From NCBI RefSeq assembly GCF_001982605.1, contig NZ_MLCN01000022.1:1-64000 (forward strand): a stretch of DNA of 64,000 nt, given 5' to 3'. This DNA is from Alkanindiges hydrocarboniclasticus. GTDB taxonomy: Bacteria; Pseudomonadota; Gammaproteobacteria; Pseudomonadales; Moraxellaceae. Position 1 is the first letter of the stretch. The number at the start of each line of letters is the position of its first letter. The notes beneath the pieces are model-generated. The model made no database searches and had not been told where the DNA came from. It saw nothing but the letters and a program-made list of their open reading frames with translations. A program made the translations under genes and the position numbers. This document shows positions 36,056 through 47,467 of this stretch, piece by piece.

Positions 36056-36223
36056 GTTAGACGGCCTGATAATAGACTGACTGTTGGGTAATTCCTGTAT
36101 TTAGCAGGCCTGTTGAATGCTAAATATTTAACTATGGTGGAATTAGCTGGGTTTTGACTGATGTTTTGGCATAAAATTTCCGCCAGCCTATAGCCCTGCT
36201 GTTTTACCCTTATTTTTTTGTGA

Positions 36224-37690
<1,467 letters not shown>

Positions 37691-37754
37691 TTTGTTTAGG
37701 GTTTTTAGTGCTGTACTTGATGTAAGTTGCTAATATGGCAGTTGTAGGGCTAAT

Positions 37755-37783
37755 AAAAAGGGTGAACTGCGTTTGCCCTTTTT
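37755..37783 (+). terminator. Intrinsic terminator after purB
   Basis: AAAAAGGG pairs with CCCTTTTT around an inner AAC/GTT mini-stem and ends in a T-run. Confidence 0.75.
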
Positions 37784-37942
37784 ATGTTTTACAATTTTAA
37801 AAATTACACTAGGATATTAAATTAGCTATTGAGTATGTTAACCGGATTTTATTGTTTCGGTTTATCATTACTTCTCATTTAAACTTAAGAATTTTAAAAA
37901 CGGATAACCCCATATGAATAACAGAGCACAGGAAGCGTCTTA

Positions 37943-38593
37943 ATGTCTTTTTTTAGTCCTTATCATCAATTTCCCAAAACTGGCCTGATTCACTGGTTAT
38001 TGCTGGGAATTCTGCTTTTGGCCAGTATCATTGCATCCATTAATCCACTGGATCTTGATTCCTATCTGCTGCACCAGACAGGCACAATACTGGGGGCTGC
38101 CTTACTGTTATTTTTGCAATTGCAACGTAATGTCAGCATATCCGGTTTTGTTCAGGTTATTGTTTTTATACTGCTACATATTCTGGGCGCGCATTACCTG
38201 TACTCTTTTGTGCCTTATAATGAATGGATCAAAAACTGGTTTGACTTTGACCTGAACCAGCACTTTGGCTGGTCACGTAATATGTATGACCGGCTAATTC
38301 ACTTTGCTTACGGATTATTGTTATTCAAAATTTGCTGCGATGTGTTTTCAGTATGGCTACCGCAGGTTAAGCCCTTTAAAATTGCTCTACTCGCTATCCA
38401 GTTTATTATGGCAACCAGCATGGTCTATGAACTGATTGAATGGTTAATTGCAATTGGCTTATCACCAGAAGCAGCTGAAAACTATAATGGTCAGCAAGGT
38501 GACATGTGGGATGCCCAAAAAGATATGGCACTGGCAACACTAGGCGCACTTTGTGCGGCGCTTATTCAACGTTTTTATTCATTGTTTAAATAG
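37943..38593 (+). CDS. DUF2238 (YjdF-like) inner membrane protein
   Basis: The 216-residue protein has about six transmembrane segments. The DUF2238 motifs are visible: FGWSRNMYDRLIHFAYGLL, MVYELIEWLIA, and YNGQQGDMWDAQKDMALATLGAL near the C-terminus. Function is unknown; the conserved acidic and Asn/Gln residues in membrane segments hint at a transport or enzyme role. Its ATG overlaps the stop of a 9-codon leader ORF (37914-37943) as TAATG, with AGGAAG inside that ORF as the ribosome binding site. roxA follows after 14 bases. Confidence 0.82.
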   Translation: MSFFSPYHQFPKTGLIHWLLLGILLLASIIASINPLDLDSYLLHQTGTILGAALLLFLQLQRNVSISGFVQVIVFILLHILGAHYLYSFVPYNEWIKNWFDFDLNQHFGWSRNMYDRLIHFAYGLLLFKICCDVFSVWLPQVKPFKIALLAIQFIMATSMVYELIEWLIAIGLSPEAAENYNGQQGDMWDAQKDMALATLGALCAALIQRFYSLFK

Positions 38594-38607
38594 GAAGATG
38601 CAGTCAC

Positions 38608-39807
38608 ATGCAAAATTTACAGGTACTGGGTGGCATTAGTGCAGCCGAATTTTTTGCAGAATATTGGCAAAAAAAACCACTGCTGGTTAAAAATGCTTTA
38701 CCGGAAGTTAAGGGCTTACTGGTACCTGATGATATTCTGGAGTTGGCTCAGGAAGAAGGCGTCACTGCACGGCTGCTTACCCAGCAGGGTGCACAAAATG
38801 AACAATGGCGGGTTAAAAACTCACCATTAACCGCCAAGGATTTTAAAAAACTACCACCATTATGGACGCTGCTGGTACAAGCTCTGGATCATTTTTCGCC
38901 AGATATTGCCCAGCTATGGCAGCATTTTGATTTTATTCCTCAATGGCGACGTGATGACATTATGGTGTCTTATGCGCCCAAAGGTGGTTCAGTTGGCCGG
39001 CATTTTGATCAATATGACGTATTTCTGGTTCAGGCTTATGGCAAGCGTCGCTGGCAACTGGGCCAATATTGCACACCGGATTGCGAATTAATTCCCAACC
39101 AGCCATTGCGCCTGCTGCCAGATATGAATGTGGATTTTGATGAAATCCTTGAACCGGGTGATTTGCTGTATGTGCCACCTACCCTGTCACACTATGGCGT
39201 AGCTGAAGACAACTGCCTAACCTTGTCGTTTGGGTTTCGCATGCCGGATCGCACGCAATTGCTGGATGATTTTACTGATCATCTGCTCAGCAAACCCGAT
39301 ACCCAGATTCCAGTACCCGACCTTGCCACTCGGTCTATTCAGGACGCTGGAGAAGTTAGCGCAACCGATCTGGCCATGTTGAAGCAGCAAGTGATGCAGC
39401 TACTGCAAAATACCAGTTATTTTGATGAAGCGGCGTTAAGCCTTTTGACTGAAAGCAAATATCCAGACAGCTTGCCAGAAAATGAAGCCCTCAGCACACA
39501 GGAGCTTGGCGAGCTACTACAGGAAGGCGCTATTATTCAGCGTGAACCTGCCACACGCCTATTGTATCGCTATGCCGATAATAAGCAGCTCGAATTCTGG
39601 GCGCAGGGTGAGAAACTGGAAGTTCCTGCCAAGCTTGCACCCGTGCTCAAACGCCTGACTGATGGCGAAGTTCTTGATTTGCAGTCACTAAATTTACCAT
39701 CCCCTGAACTGGAAAATACGAGCACAGCAGACGACCACCAGGACCTGCTGGCCATGTTCTGTGATTTGTATGAAGACGCTATTGTACTTATTCAGATTCC
39801 GGAATAA
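38608..39807 (+). CDS. roxA: Ribosomal protein L16 arginine hydroxylase RoxA
   Basis: The 399-residue JmjC-type 2-oxoglutarate/Fe(II) oxygenase has the metal ligands H-x-D in GRHFDQYDVF and the distal His in PTLSHYGVAED. The N-terminus AAEFFAEYWQKKPLLVKNA is typical of the YcfD/ROXA family. It hydroxylates an arginine of ribosomal protein uL16. The C-terminal third is the winged dimerisation/substrate-binding region. Close behind the DUF2238 gene. Confidence 0.92.
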   Translation: MQNLQVLGGISAAEFFAEYWQKKPLLVKNALPEVKGLLVPDDILELAQEEGVTARLLTQQGAQNEQWRVKNSPLTAKDFKKLPPLWTLLVQALDHFSPDIAQLWQHFDFIPQWRRDDIMVSYAPKGGSVGRHFDQYDVFLVQAYGKRRWQLGQYCTPDCELIPNQPLRLLPDMNVDFDEILEPGDLLYVPPTLSHYGVAEDNCLTLSFGFRMPDRTQLLDDFTDHLLSKPDTQIPVPDLATRSIQDAGEVSATDLAMLKQQVMQLLQNTSYFDEAALSLLTESKYPDSLPENEALSTQELGELLQEGAIIQREPATRLLYRYADNKQLEFWAQGEKLEVPAKLAPVLKRLTDGEVLDLQSLNLPSPELENTSTADDHQDLLAMFCDLYEDAIVLIQIPE

Positions 39808-39908
39808 GGTTTTAGTACAATTGAGAGCAATAAATCTGGTCCCTTATTGCTACAGTTCATACAGTCGAATTGTACAAACCAGTTGAAATAGCTATCGGGA
39901 GACCTGCA

Positions 39909-40628
39909 ATGGATGATGCCAGTTCTACACCGCCTGATCAGATTACTGATGCTGGCGAGCATGATGAAGGAATCGAATATATTCCAGTTCATGTAAAAAT
40001 TGGGACTGCTTCAGCCAGTGCAGAAAGTCGCCATACACCGGTACAGTCAGTGCCTATGGCTGACGTTCATCCAGATGGTTTTTATAATAAAATTTCTGAT
40101 GAGGCCATGCCTGATAATGAAGCAGCCACTGCTAGCCAGCAGGCAAATCAGCAGGTAGCTATTTCCGGTAAGGATGTGATTCAGCAAGCGCTGGTTAAAC
40201 TACTGGGGCTAGCCCGGCGGGAAGTGCTGATTATTATGCCTTATATGCATGAGCTATTTGATGACAAGCGCATTAGTCAGGGTTTGCTGGATTTTATCCG
40301 GCACTCTCCCAAACGGGATGTACTGATGTTGCTTAATAGTCTGGCCGACCAGCAGGCCAGCACGCATCAACTGGTTAAACTGGCCCAGCGTATTTCCAGC
40401 CGGGTACAGCTTAAACAGGTTAATAGTCTGCTTGAGCCGCCAGTTATGGAATCAGATTATCTGGTGGTTATAGATCGGATGCATATCCTGCGTATTGATG
40501 ACATTGACACGTATTCCGCATGGTTTGATGTCAACTTTGCCAGTCGTGCACAAAAATATGCGGCCAGCCTGCTACAGCAATGGCCCAAAGCTAAAGAAAT
40601 TGCCGAGTTTCGCCAGTTTAAACTGTAA
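39909..40628 (+). CDS. Conserved protein of unknown function, PLD-like C-terminal fold suspected
   Basis: The protein has 239 residues from the ATG at 39909 (GGGAG 7 bases upstream). The first 95 residues are acidic and probably disordered. The rest (from IQQALVKLLGLARREVLIIMPYM) shows alternating helices and strands like the phospholipase D-like nuclease fold, but it lacks the HKD motif, so no catalytic activity is expected. It resembles a family found after roxA in Acinetobacter (DUF7931-like, from memory). It may join the roxA transcript and ends at a bidirectional terminator. Confidence 0.6.
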   Translation: MDDASSTPPDQITDAGEHDEGIEYIPVHVKIGTASASAESRHTPVQSVPMADVHPDGFYNKISDEAMPDNEAATASQQANQQVAISGKDVIQQALVKLLGLARREVLIIMPYMHELFDDKRISQGLLDFIRHSPKRDVLMLLNSLADQQASTHQLVKLAQRISSRVQLKQVNSLLEPPVMESDYLVVIDRMHILRIDDIDTYSAWFDVNFASRAQKYAASLLQQWPKAKEIAEFRQFKL

Positions 40629-40661
40629 TGTTAAGCATTGAATTAAGTTAAACATACAGAG

Positions 40662-40698
40662 AAAAAAGGATATGGCTATTCATGCCCTATCCTTTTTT
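40662..40698. terminator. Bidirectional terminator
   Basis: AAAAAAGGATA and TATCCTTTTTT pair at the ends of a 37-base hairpin between two convergent genes. Confidence 0.85.
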
Positions 40699-40745
40699 AG
40701 CTTTAAATAATAAGAATTAGCCAGTTAATCAAATTAATCAAAGCG

Positions 40746-41750
40746 CTAAAAGTTGCTATTGTCATCGGTATTAAAAATCTTGCGTAAATTACCAACTGCA
40801 AAATCCACGGCATCTTTGGCTTTGCCTACTGCGCCAGCCAGACCAAAAAATTCATGGGTAACGCCTTCATAACGTCGGGTACTCACCTGCACACCCGCAT
40901 CTGCCAGCCGCTGTGCATAGGCTTCACCCTCATCACGCAATGGGTCAAGTTCGGCTGTTACCACTGTAGTGGGCGGTAAGCCAGTCAGGTCAGGTGCACG
41001 CAGTGGAGAAGCATACGCATGCTCGCCTTCGCTCATGTGATTTAGGTAATGCCCCCAGAACCATTGCATCATGGCTGCATTCAATGGCTTGGCATTGGCT
41101 TGCTCGGTATAGGATGGTGAGTTCATCTGGCTGTCTGTAACCGGATAAACCAGCAACTGTGCCACTGGCATCAAGCCGCCTTCATCCTTGGCACGCAAGC
41201 AGGATACAGTAGCCAGATTACCCCCGGCACTTTCGCCAGCAACCGCCACTCTTAGCGGATCGCCATTCAAGCTCGAAGCATTTTCCAGCACCCATTGCAG
41301 CGCTGCATAAGCATCATCAACTGCGGCAGGAAACTTGTGTTCGGGTGCCTGACGGTAGGCCACTGAAACCACGATACTGTCGGCGGCATTACATAAGCGA
41401 CGGCAGGAAGGCTCATAGACATCCAGATTGGCAATCACCCAGCCCCCACCATGAAAGTATATAATCACCGGAAATGGCCCATCACCTTCTGGTGTAAACA
41501 CACTGGCCAGCACTTCACCGTAATCGGTTGGGATTAAAATATGCTCAATACGCGCTACCGGTTCTGGCATGCTGGGCATTACCAGATTCTTGGAACGAAT
41601 TACTGCACTTTCAGCAGCCATTTCTTCAACTGCATTTTTCAAGGTTGGATTATTGCGTGCATTTTCCGCGGATAATTTTTCCAGGGATGGCGCATTAAAT
41701 CTGGAAAGTTGATCAAGTATAGCCTGCATCTGTGGATCAGTTTTCAGCAT
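40746..41750 (-). CDS. HSL-family alpha/beta hydrolase (esterase/lipase)
   Basis: The 334-residue protein has the HSL oxyanion motif YFHGGGWV near residue 100, the nucleophile elbow GESAGGN, and the acid and base in ELDPLRDEGE and GVTHEFFG. These define the bacterial hormone-sensitive-lipase esterases, which cleave short to medium acyl esters. No signal peptide is seen, so it is cytosolic. Monocistronic and convergent with the upstream unknown gene. Confidence 0.9.
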   Translation of the reverse strand: MLKTDPQMQAILDQLSRFNAPSLEKLSAENARNNPTLKNAVEEMAAESAVIRSKNLVMPSMPEPVARIEHILIPTDYGEVLASVFTPEGDGPFPVIIYFHGGGWVIANLDVYEPSCRRLCNAADSIVVSVAYRQAPEHKFPAAVDDAYAALQWVLENASSLNGDPLRVAVAGESAGGNLATVSCLRAKDEGGLMPVAQLLVYPVTDSQMNSPSYTEQANAKPLNAAMMQWFWGHYLNHMSEGEHAYASPLRAPDLTGLPPTTVVTAELDPLRDEGEAYAQRLADAGVQVSTRRYEGVTHEFFGLAGAVGKAKDAVDFAVGNLRKIFNTDDNSNF

Positions 41751-42052
41751 GAGTCAGGTCCGGTTTTGATAAGAATATTGATCCTAAAAGTTTTCTTAGC
41801 TGTTCATGTATGAAAAAATTAAGTGATGTGAAAGGGCTATGAAGCCCTGCTTTGGCCCAAATGTCTCGAAGGCCCAATTAAGCTGCTGAAAAAATTAAAA
41901 ATTAGCTCATCAGAAAACATTCATGCTCTATAGGTATGTAAATATCCTTACCTGATTTAGCTTAACTTTACATCCTGTTGCTTTAGCAGGTCTTTAACAT
42001 TGCTTTATCAATTATTAAGGACGCTAAATAAAACCAGCCCCAAGGCCTAATA
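41751..42052. other. Intergenic region, no gene seen
   Basis: The 302 bases between the esterase start and the stop of the FMN glutamate-synthase-like gene are AT-rich and contain no convincing ORF. The esterase promoter must lie in the left part. A short GGGC-TATGAA-GCCC hairpin (about 41835) and CCTG-TTGCTTTAG-CAGG (about 41973) are weak, and no clear terminator for the gene on the right is seen. Confidence 0.4.
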
Positions 42053-43765
42053 TTACTCAAAGCATCCGGTTAAACATTCAAAAGACTCAGCTTGTGACTT
42101 CTTCCACATGTCATGATAAAAATTACTGTCTGTTGTATCTTTAAGCAAATCACCCGGCTTTAAAAAGAAATGGATTTGCTCGTAGTTTTTGATTTCAGTG
42201 GCCGAATAGCGACGCACCAAATGATGCGCCTTGATATCACAAGGATGACGCAAGCCAGCGGCAGCAATCATTTCTGCCAGTGCATGCAAGGTATTGCGAT
42301 GATAGCGGTAGACTCGCTCGCCTTTATCCGTCACCACCAGTGCTTTTTGCCGTGACTCACTCTGGGTGGCAACGCCTGTCGGACATTTATTGGTATTGCA
42401 GCTTAAAGACTGAATGCAGCCCAGTGCAAACATAAAGCCGCGCCCGGCATTGACCCAGTCGGCGCCCAATGCAAATACCCTTGCAATATCAAAGGCACTC
42501 ACAATTTTGCCTGCAGCGCCCACCTTGATTTTGTCGCGCAGGTTAACGCCAACCAGCGTGTTATGCACAAACAGCAATCCTTCACGCAAGGGCGCGCCTA
42601 TATGATTGGTAAATTCCAGTGGGGCCGCGCCAGTCCCACCTTCCGCTCCATCCACCACAATAAAATCTGGCACCACACCAGTTTGCAGCATGGCTTTGAC
42701 AATCCCCATAAACTCCCATGGCTGGCCAATACAGAGCTTAAAGCCAACGGGCTTGCCATTGCTAAGCTCACGCAAACGCTGAATAAAGGCCATCAGTTCC
42801 AGCGGGTTAGAAAAGGTAGAATGTCCGGCTGGAGAAATACAATCTTCAGTCATGGGAATACCGCGCACTGCTGCAATTTGCGGGGTAATTTTTTGCCGTG
42901 GCAAAATGCCGCCGTGGCCCGGTTTTGCACCCTGACTGATTTTAATTTCAATCATTTTTACAGATGGCAAGGCGGCCTGTCTGGCAAATTTTTCCGGGTC
43001 AAACTGGCCAAAACTGTTACGGCAGCCAAAATAGGCACTGCCTAGCTCCCAAACCAGATCACCCTCATATTCCAGATGGTACGGGCTAATACTGCCCTCA
43101 CCGGTATCATGTGAAAAATTACCCTTTTTAGCCCCTTTATTTAAGGCACGAATGGCATTGGCACTTAAGCTGCCAAAACTCATGGCCGAGATATTAAAAA
43201 TTGAGGAAGAATAAGGTTGTTGGCACTGCTCATTGCCAATAACAACCCGAAAGGTATCCGGATCAGCCTGTGGTACTGGCCGAATGGAATGGCTGATAAA
43301 CTCATAGTTCGTGGCGTATACGTCCAGCAAGGTACCAAACGGTTTTTCTGAGCTTAAATTTTTGGAGCGCTGGTAAATCAGGCTTCGCTGCGCCCGCGAA
43401 AAAGGTAAATAATCCTCTTCACCTTCAAACAGGTATTGCCTTAGCTCTGGCCGTAACATCTCAAAAATATAGCGAAAATGACCTATAACAGGATAGGTAC
43501 GCATTAAGGTATGTTTCTTCTGAAGTACATCATATAGCCCAAGCAAGCTTAACAGGGCACAAATTAGGGTTAGGATATGCTGGCTGCTGGATGAAAAAAA
43601 CAGCCCAAGGATGTCTCTGCCGTATGGCCAGGTGATCAGGCTTATCAGCGTATACAGAATAACAATGAACCAGACCAGATAGCGCATCAGGAAGGAACCA
43701 ATAATTATGCTGCTGATTTGCGCCAACAGGCTTCTTCCCAGTCTGCTTCCGGATTTGCTACTCAT
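42053..43765 (-). CDS. Membrane-anchored FMN-binding glutamate synthase-like protein
   Basis: The product has 570 residues from the ATG at 43765 (GAGG 7 bases upstream; an in-frame TTG is four codons earlier). Two hydrophobic segments (about 15-75) precede a domain like the FMN/iron-sulfur half of GltB: ISAMSFGSLSANAIRALNKGA, GEGSISPYH, KPGHGGILP, DGAEGGTGAAP and CNTNKCPTGVATQ. The amidotransferase and ammonia-tunnel domains of GltB are missing. A flavoprotein oxidoreductase role at the inner face of the membrane is inferred; its true substrate is unknown. It is transcribed alone. Confidence 0.82.
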   Translation of the reverse strand: MSSKSGSRLGRSLLAQISSIIIGSFLMRYLVWFIVILYTLISLITWPYGRDILGLFFSSSSQHILTLICALLSLLGLYDVLQKKHTLMRTYPVIGHFRYIFEMLRPELRQYLFEGEEDYLPFSRAQRSLIYQRSKNLSSEKPFGTLLDVYATNYEFISHSIRPVPQADPDTFRVVIGNEQCQQPYSSSIFNISAMSFGSLSANAIRALNKGAKKGNFSHDTGEGSISPYHLEYEGDLVWELGSAYFGCRNSFGQFDPEKFARQAALPSVKMIEIKISQGAKPGHGGILPRQKITPQIAAVRGIPMTEDCISPAGHSTFSNPLELMAFIQRLRELSNGKPVGFKLCIGQPWEFMGIVKAMLQTGVVPDFIVVDGAEGGTGAAPLEFTNHIGAPLREGLLFVHNTLVGVNLRDKIKVGAAGKIVSAFDIARVFALGADWVNAGRGFMFALGCIQSLSCNTNKCPTGVATQSESRQKALVVTDKGERVYRYHRNTLHALAEMIAAAGLRHPCDIKAHHLVRRYSATEIKNYEQIHFFLKPGDLLKDTTDSNFYHDMWKKSQAESFECLTGCFE

Positions 43766-43878
43766 CAATAACCTCAATTCACTGTTACAAGGGGATTGCC
43801 CTTGGAAGAAACTATGGGTTAGTTGCAGGCTGTTTTTAAATTATTGAATTGTAAGAGTAAGCAATAAAACGTTATTGA

Positions 43879-43926
43879 CCTGCCTGTTTGCCATCTAAAA
43901 TGACAGGCAAACAGGTAGGTTTTTTT
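43879..43926 (+). terminator. Strong plus-strand intrinsic terminator in a minus-strand neighbourhood
   Basis: CCTGCCTGTTTGCC (43879-43892) pairs with GGCAAACAGGTAGG (43906-43919), a 14-bp stem with one G-U pair, followed by seven T on the plus strand. Both neighbours are transcribed from the minus strand, where no T-run follows, so it would end an unknown plus-strand transcript or act as a simple hairpin downstream of ppsR. Confidence 0.75.
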
Positions 43927-43949
43927 AACAAGGAACAAAACAAAATATT

Positions 43950-44786
43950 TTAACTGATACGGCGTTTTAGGCCAGTGGTTTGCAGGATGCGGGTTGAGAT
44001 TTCTTCAATCGACATCTCTGACACATTCAGGTAAGGAATGCCTTCAGAAATATAAATCCCCTGAATAGCACGCAGTTCCATCTGGCATTGCTGAAAACTG
44101 GCATAGCGGCTATTGGCCTTGCGCTCACTGCGAATAGCTACCAGACGCTCAGGTTCAATCATCAGGCCAAACAGTTTCTTCTTGTGTTCTTTGAGTACCT
44201 TGGGCAGGCGGTTATCATCAAGGTCTTCTTCGGTAATGGGATAATTGGCCACCCGGATACCAAATTGCAACGCAAGATAAATGGAGGTTGGCGTCTTGCC
44301 AGAGCGTGACACGCCAATCAAAATAAGGTCTGCCATGTCGTAATGACGGGTTTTGGCTCCATCATCGTTATCCAGTGCATAATGCACTGCATCAATACGC
44401 GACTTATAATTTTCAGAGTCTACGCTGCTATGCGCATTGCCCACCTGAGGTGAAGCCTTTACATTCAGTTCGGTTTCAATCTTGCTGATCAGGCCTTCAA
44501 ATACATCCAGATTAATGGCACTGGCGGTATTAATAATATCCCGTACCAACGGGTCGACCAAAGTATCAAAGACTAAAGGAGGGGCACCGTCCCGGATTGC
44601 ACATTTGTTAATCTCCTGCACCACATCCATCGCCCGCTCTTCACTATCGACATAGGGAATAATATGTATTTCAAAATCAACGGTTGGAAATTGTGCCAAA
44701 AGTGAATGACCGAGGGTTTCGGCAGTAATCGCTGTACCATCTGAAACAAAAAATACACTGCGACGCACTGCTGTTTTATCGACCAT
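43950..44786 (-). CDS. ppsR: PEP synthase regulatory protein (kinase/pyrophosphorylase)
   Basis: The 278-residue DUF299 protein has the P-loop GVSRSGKTPTSIYLA near residue 156 and the N-terminal FVSDGTAITAETLG. It phosphorylates PEP synthase with ADP to inactivate it and reverses this with phosphate, giving pyrophosphate. It is divergent from ppsA across about 150 bases that must hold both promoters, the usual arrangement for this pair. Confidence 0.95.
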   Translation of the reverse strand: MVDKTAVRRSVFFVSDGTAITAETLGHSLLAQFPTVDFEIHIIPYVDSEERAMDVVQEINKCAIRDGAPPLVFDTLVDPLVRDIINTASAINLDVFEGLISKIETELNVKASPQVGNAHSSVDSENYKSRIDAVHYALDNDDGAKTRHYDMADLILIGVSRSGKTPTSIYLALQFGIRVANYPITEEDLDDNRLPKVLKEHKKKLFGLMIEPERLVAIRSERKANSRYASFQQCQMELRAIQGIYISEGIPYLNVSEMSIEEISTRILQTTGLKRRIS

Positions 44787-44933
44787 TTTAACCTCTTTAA
44801 TATTTGTCTAAAGTAAACATTATCTTTATAGTAACCTGATATTTAGTAGCTGTCGCCTGTCACTATCCTGTAGGCGGTGCATTCTTGTATCATTGCTGCG
44901 ATCCAGTAATGTTTTTTAAATGGAGTGTCAATT

Positions 44934-47315
44934 TTGGAAGCGCGCGTAATTGGTTTAGAAAAACTGGGCAAACATGACGTAGAACAAGTTGGCGGCAAAA
45001 ATGCCTCACTTGGTGAAATGATCAGTCATTTGTCCAATGCGGGTGTAAGTGTGCCGGGTGGCTTTGCAACAACAGCACAGGCCTACCGTGACTTCCTTGA
45101 ACAAAGTGGCTTAAATGCAAAAATTCAGGCCGAACTTGATTCCCTAAATGTTGATGACGTTCAGGCCCTCACTGAAACCGGTGCAAAAATCCGTCAGTGG
45201 GTCATTGACACTCCGCTTATTCCGGAACTTGAAAGTGAAATCCGTGAAGCCTTTGCAGCGCTTGCCGGTGATAATCCGGATATTGCAGTTGCAGTGCGCT
45301 CCTCTGCCACCGCTGAAGACTTGCCGGATGCATCATTTGCCGGCCAGCAGGAAACCTTCCTGAATATCCGTAGTATTGACAACGTGCTGGTTGCAGTCAA
45401 GGAAGTGTTTGCCTCGCTGTTTAATGACCGCGCGATTGCCTACCGTGTCCATCAGGGTTATGCACATTCCAACGTGGCACTATCCGCCGGTATCCAGCGT
45501 ATGGTGCGCAGTGAAACTGGTGCGGCAGGCGTAATGTTTACCCTGGATACCGAATCCGGTTTCCGTGATGTGGTATTTATTACTGCATCGTATGGTCTGG
45601 GTGAAATGGTTGTGCAAGGCGCAGTCAATCCGGATGAATTCTATATTTCCAAGCCTTTGCTGGAAAACGGCAAACTGGCTGTGGTACGCCGCAATCTGGG
45701 CAGCAAGCACCAGAAAATGATTTATGGCGAAAGTGGTGTTACGGGCAAATCTACCGTTATTGTGGATGTTGAAAAACAGGAACGTCACCAGTTTGCCCTA
45801 AATGACCATGAGCTAACCGAACTGGCCAAGCAAGCGCTGATTATTGAAAAACACTACGGCGCGCCAATGGATATTGAGTGGGCCAAAGACGGCGATGACG
45901 GCAAGCTGTACATTGTTCAGGCACGTCCTGAAACGGTAAAAAGCCGCCAGAATGTTGGCACCATGGAGCGCTACCTGCTTAAGCAAAAAGGCAATGTTCT
46001 GTGTGAAGGCCGCTCTATTGGCCAGCGCATTGGTTCCGGTAAGGTACGTATTGTCACTTCCATCAAGGAAATGGACAAGGTTCAACCGGGAGACGTGCTG
46101 GTATCTGACATGACTGACCCGGACTGGGAACCTGTCATGAAGCGGGCTTCTGCCATTGTAACCAACCGTGGTGGCCGTACCTGTCATGCCGCTATTATTG
46201 CGCGTGAACTGGGTGTACCAGCCATTGTGGGTTGCGGCAATGCCACTGAAGTATTGACCGAAGATCAGGCCGTAACTGTTTCCTGCGCTGAAGGTGATAC
46301 TGGCTATATTTATGAAGGCGCACTGGACTTTGAAATCCAGCGCAACTCCATAGAGTCCATGCCACCACTACCGTTCAAGATTATGATGAACGTAGGTAAC
46401 CCTGACCGCGCCTTTGACTTTGCCCAGATTCCCAATCAGGGGATTGGTCTGGCACGTCTTGAGTTCATCATCAACCGCATGATTGGTGTGCATCCCAAGG
46501 CCCTGCTAAATATTGAAAGCCTGCCACGTGAAACCCGTGCTGCGGTAATGGCCCGTACTGCTGGCTATGCCTCACCCATTGATTTTTATGTTGAAAAACT
46601 GGTGGAAGGTATTTCAACACTGGCTGCCGCATTTGCCGACAAGCCCGTCATTGTGCGCATGTCTGACTTTAAGTCCAATGAATATGCCAACCTGATTGGC
46701 GGCAAGCTGTACGAGCCGGAAGAAGAAAATCCAATGCTGGGTTTCCGTGGTGCCAGCCGTTACGTCTCAGACAACTTCCGTGACTGCTTTGAGCTGGAAT
46801 GCCGTGCGCTGAAAAAAGTACGTGATGAAATGGGCCTGACCAACGTCAAGATCATGATTCCGTTTGTGCGCACTGTGAGTGAAGCTGCCCGTGTCATTGA
46901 GCTGTTGGCTGCCAATGGCCTGCGTCGTGGCGAAAATGGTCTGGAAATTGTCATGATGTGCGAATTGCCAACCAATGCGCTATTGGCTGATAAATTCCTT
47001 GAGCATTTTGATGGCTTCTCAATTGGTTCCAACGATTTAACCCAGTTAACCTTGGGTCTGGATCGTGATTCCGGTATTGTATCGCACCTGTTTGATGAGC
47101 GTGATGAAGCCGTAAAAACATTACTGTCCATGGCCATTGCTGCCTGCAATAAAGCGGGCAAATATATTGGAATCTGTGGTCAGGGCCCATCCGACCATCC
47201 GGATCTGGCACTGTGGCTGATGGAACAGGGCATTGATTCTGTGTCGCTGAACCCCGATTCCGTGCTGGAAACATGGTTCTTTCTGGCTGAAGATCAGGCT
47301 AAAAAAGGTGCTTAA
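44934..47315 (+). CDS. ppsA: Phosphoenolpyruvate synthase
   Basis: The protein has 793 residues from a TTG start at 44934, chosen because GGAG lies 8 bases upstream; a GTG at 44925 overlaps that site. An ATP-grasp domain (residues 1-330, [11 protein letters not shown]) is followed by the swivelling domain with the phosphohistidine motif [15 protein letters not shown], then the PEP-binding barrel ending [10 protein letters not shown]. It converts pyruvate and ATP to PEP, AMP and phosphate for gluconeogenesis. Length matches E. coli PpsA (792). Terminator after the gene. Confidence 0.97.
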   Translation: MEARVIGLEKLGKHDVEQVGGKNASLGEMISHLSNAGVSVPGGFATTAQAYRDFLEQSGLNAKIQAELDSLNVDDVQALTETGAKIRQWVIDTPLIPELESEIREAFAALAGDNPDIAVAVRSSATAEDLPDASFAGQQETFLNIRSIDNVLVAVKEVFASLFNDRAIAYRVHQGYAHSNVALSAGIQRMVRSETGAAGVMFTLDTESGFRDVVFITASYGLGEMVVQGAVNPDEFYISKPLLENGKLAVVRRNLGSKHQKMIYGESGVTGKSTVIVDVEKQERHQFALNDHELTELAKQALIIEKHYGAPMDIEWAKDGDDGKLYIVQARPETVKSRQNVGTMERYLLKQKGNVLCEGRSIGQRIGSGKVRIVTSIKEMDKVQPGDVLVSDMTDPDWEPVMKRASAIVTNRGGRTCHAAIIARELGVPAIVGCGNATEVLTEDQAVTVSCAEGDTGYIYEGALDFEIQRNSIESMPPLPFKIMMNVGNPDRAFDFAQIPNQGIGLARLEFIINRMIGVHPKALLNIESLPRETRAAVMARTAGYASPIDFYVEKLVEGISTLAAAFADKPVIVRMSDFKSNEYANLIGGKLYEPEEENPMLGFRGASRYVSDNFRDCFELECRALKKVRDEMGLTNVKIMIPFVRTVSEAARVIELLAANGLRRGENGLEIVMMCELPTNALLADKFLEHFDGFSIGSNDLTQLTLGLDRDSGIVSHLFDERDEAVKTLLSMAIAACNKAGKYIGICGQGPSDHPDLALWLMEQGIDSVSLNPDSVLETWFFLAEDQAKKGA

Positions 47316-47397
47316 GCTACCCTGTACCCTGTCGATTCAGCATAAATCTTATATAGAGCTTAATCTGAACTGAGTAAGCGCTATAAATCCCGACAAT

Positions 47398-47421
47398 AGA
47401 CCCATGCAAATGGGTCTTTTT
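47398..47421 (+). terminator. Intrinsic terminator after ppsA
   Basis: AGACCCAT and ATGGGTCT form an 8-bp stem with a 4-base loop, then TTTT. Confidence 0.85.
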
Positions 47422-47467
47422 CATTAAAATAACGCCAAGCAATTTATTAGATTTAAGGTTTAACACA

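Noticed and set aside
45480..46187. Two antisense ORFs of 102 and 124 codons inside ppsA
   Set aside because: They mirror the codon bias of ppsA, show no family features and lack ribosome binding sites.
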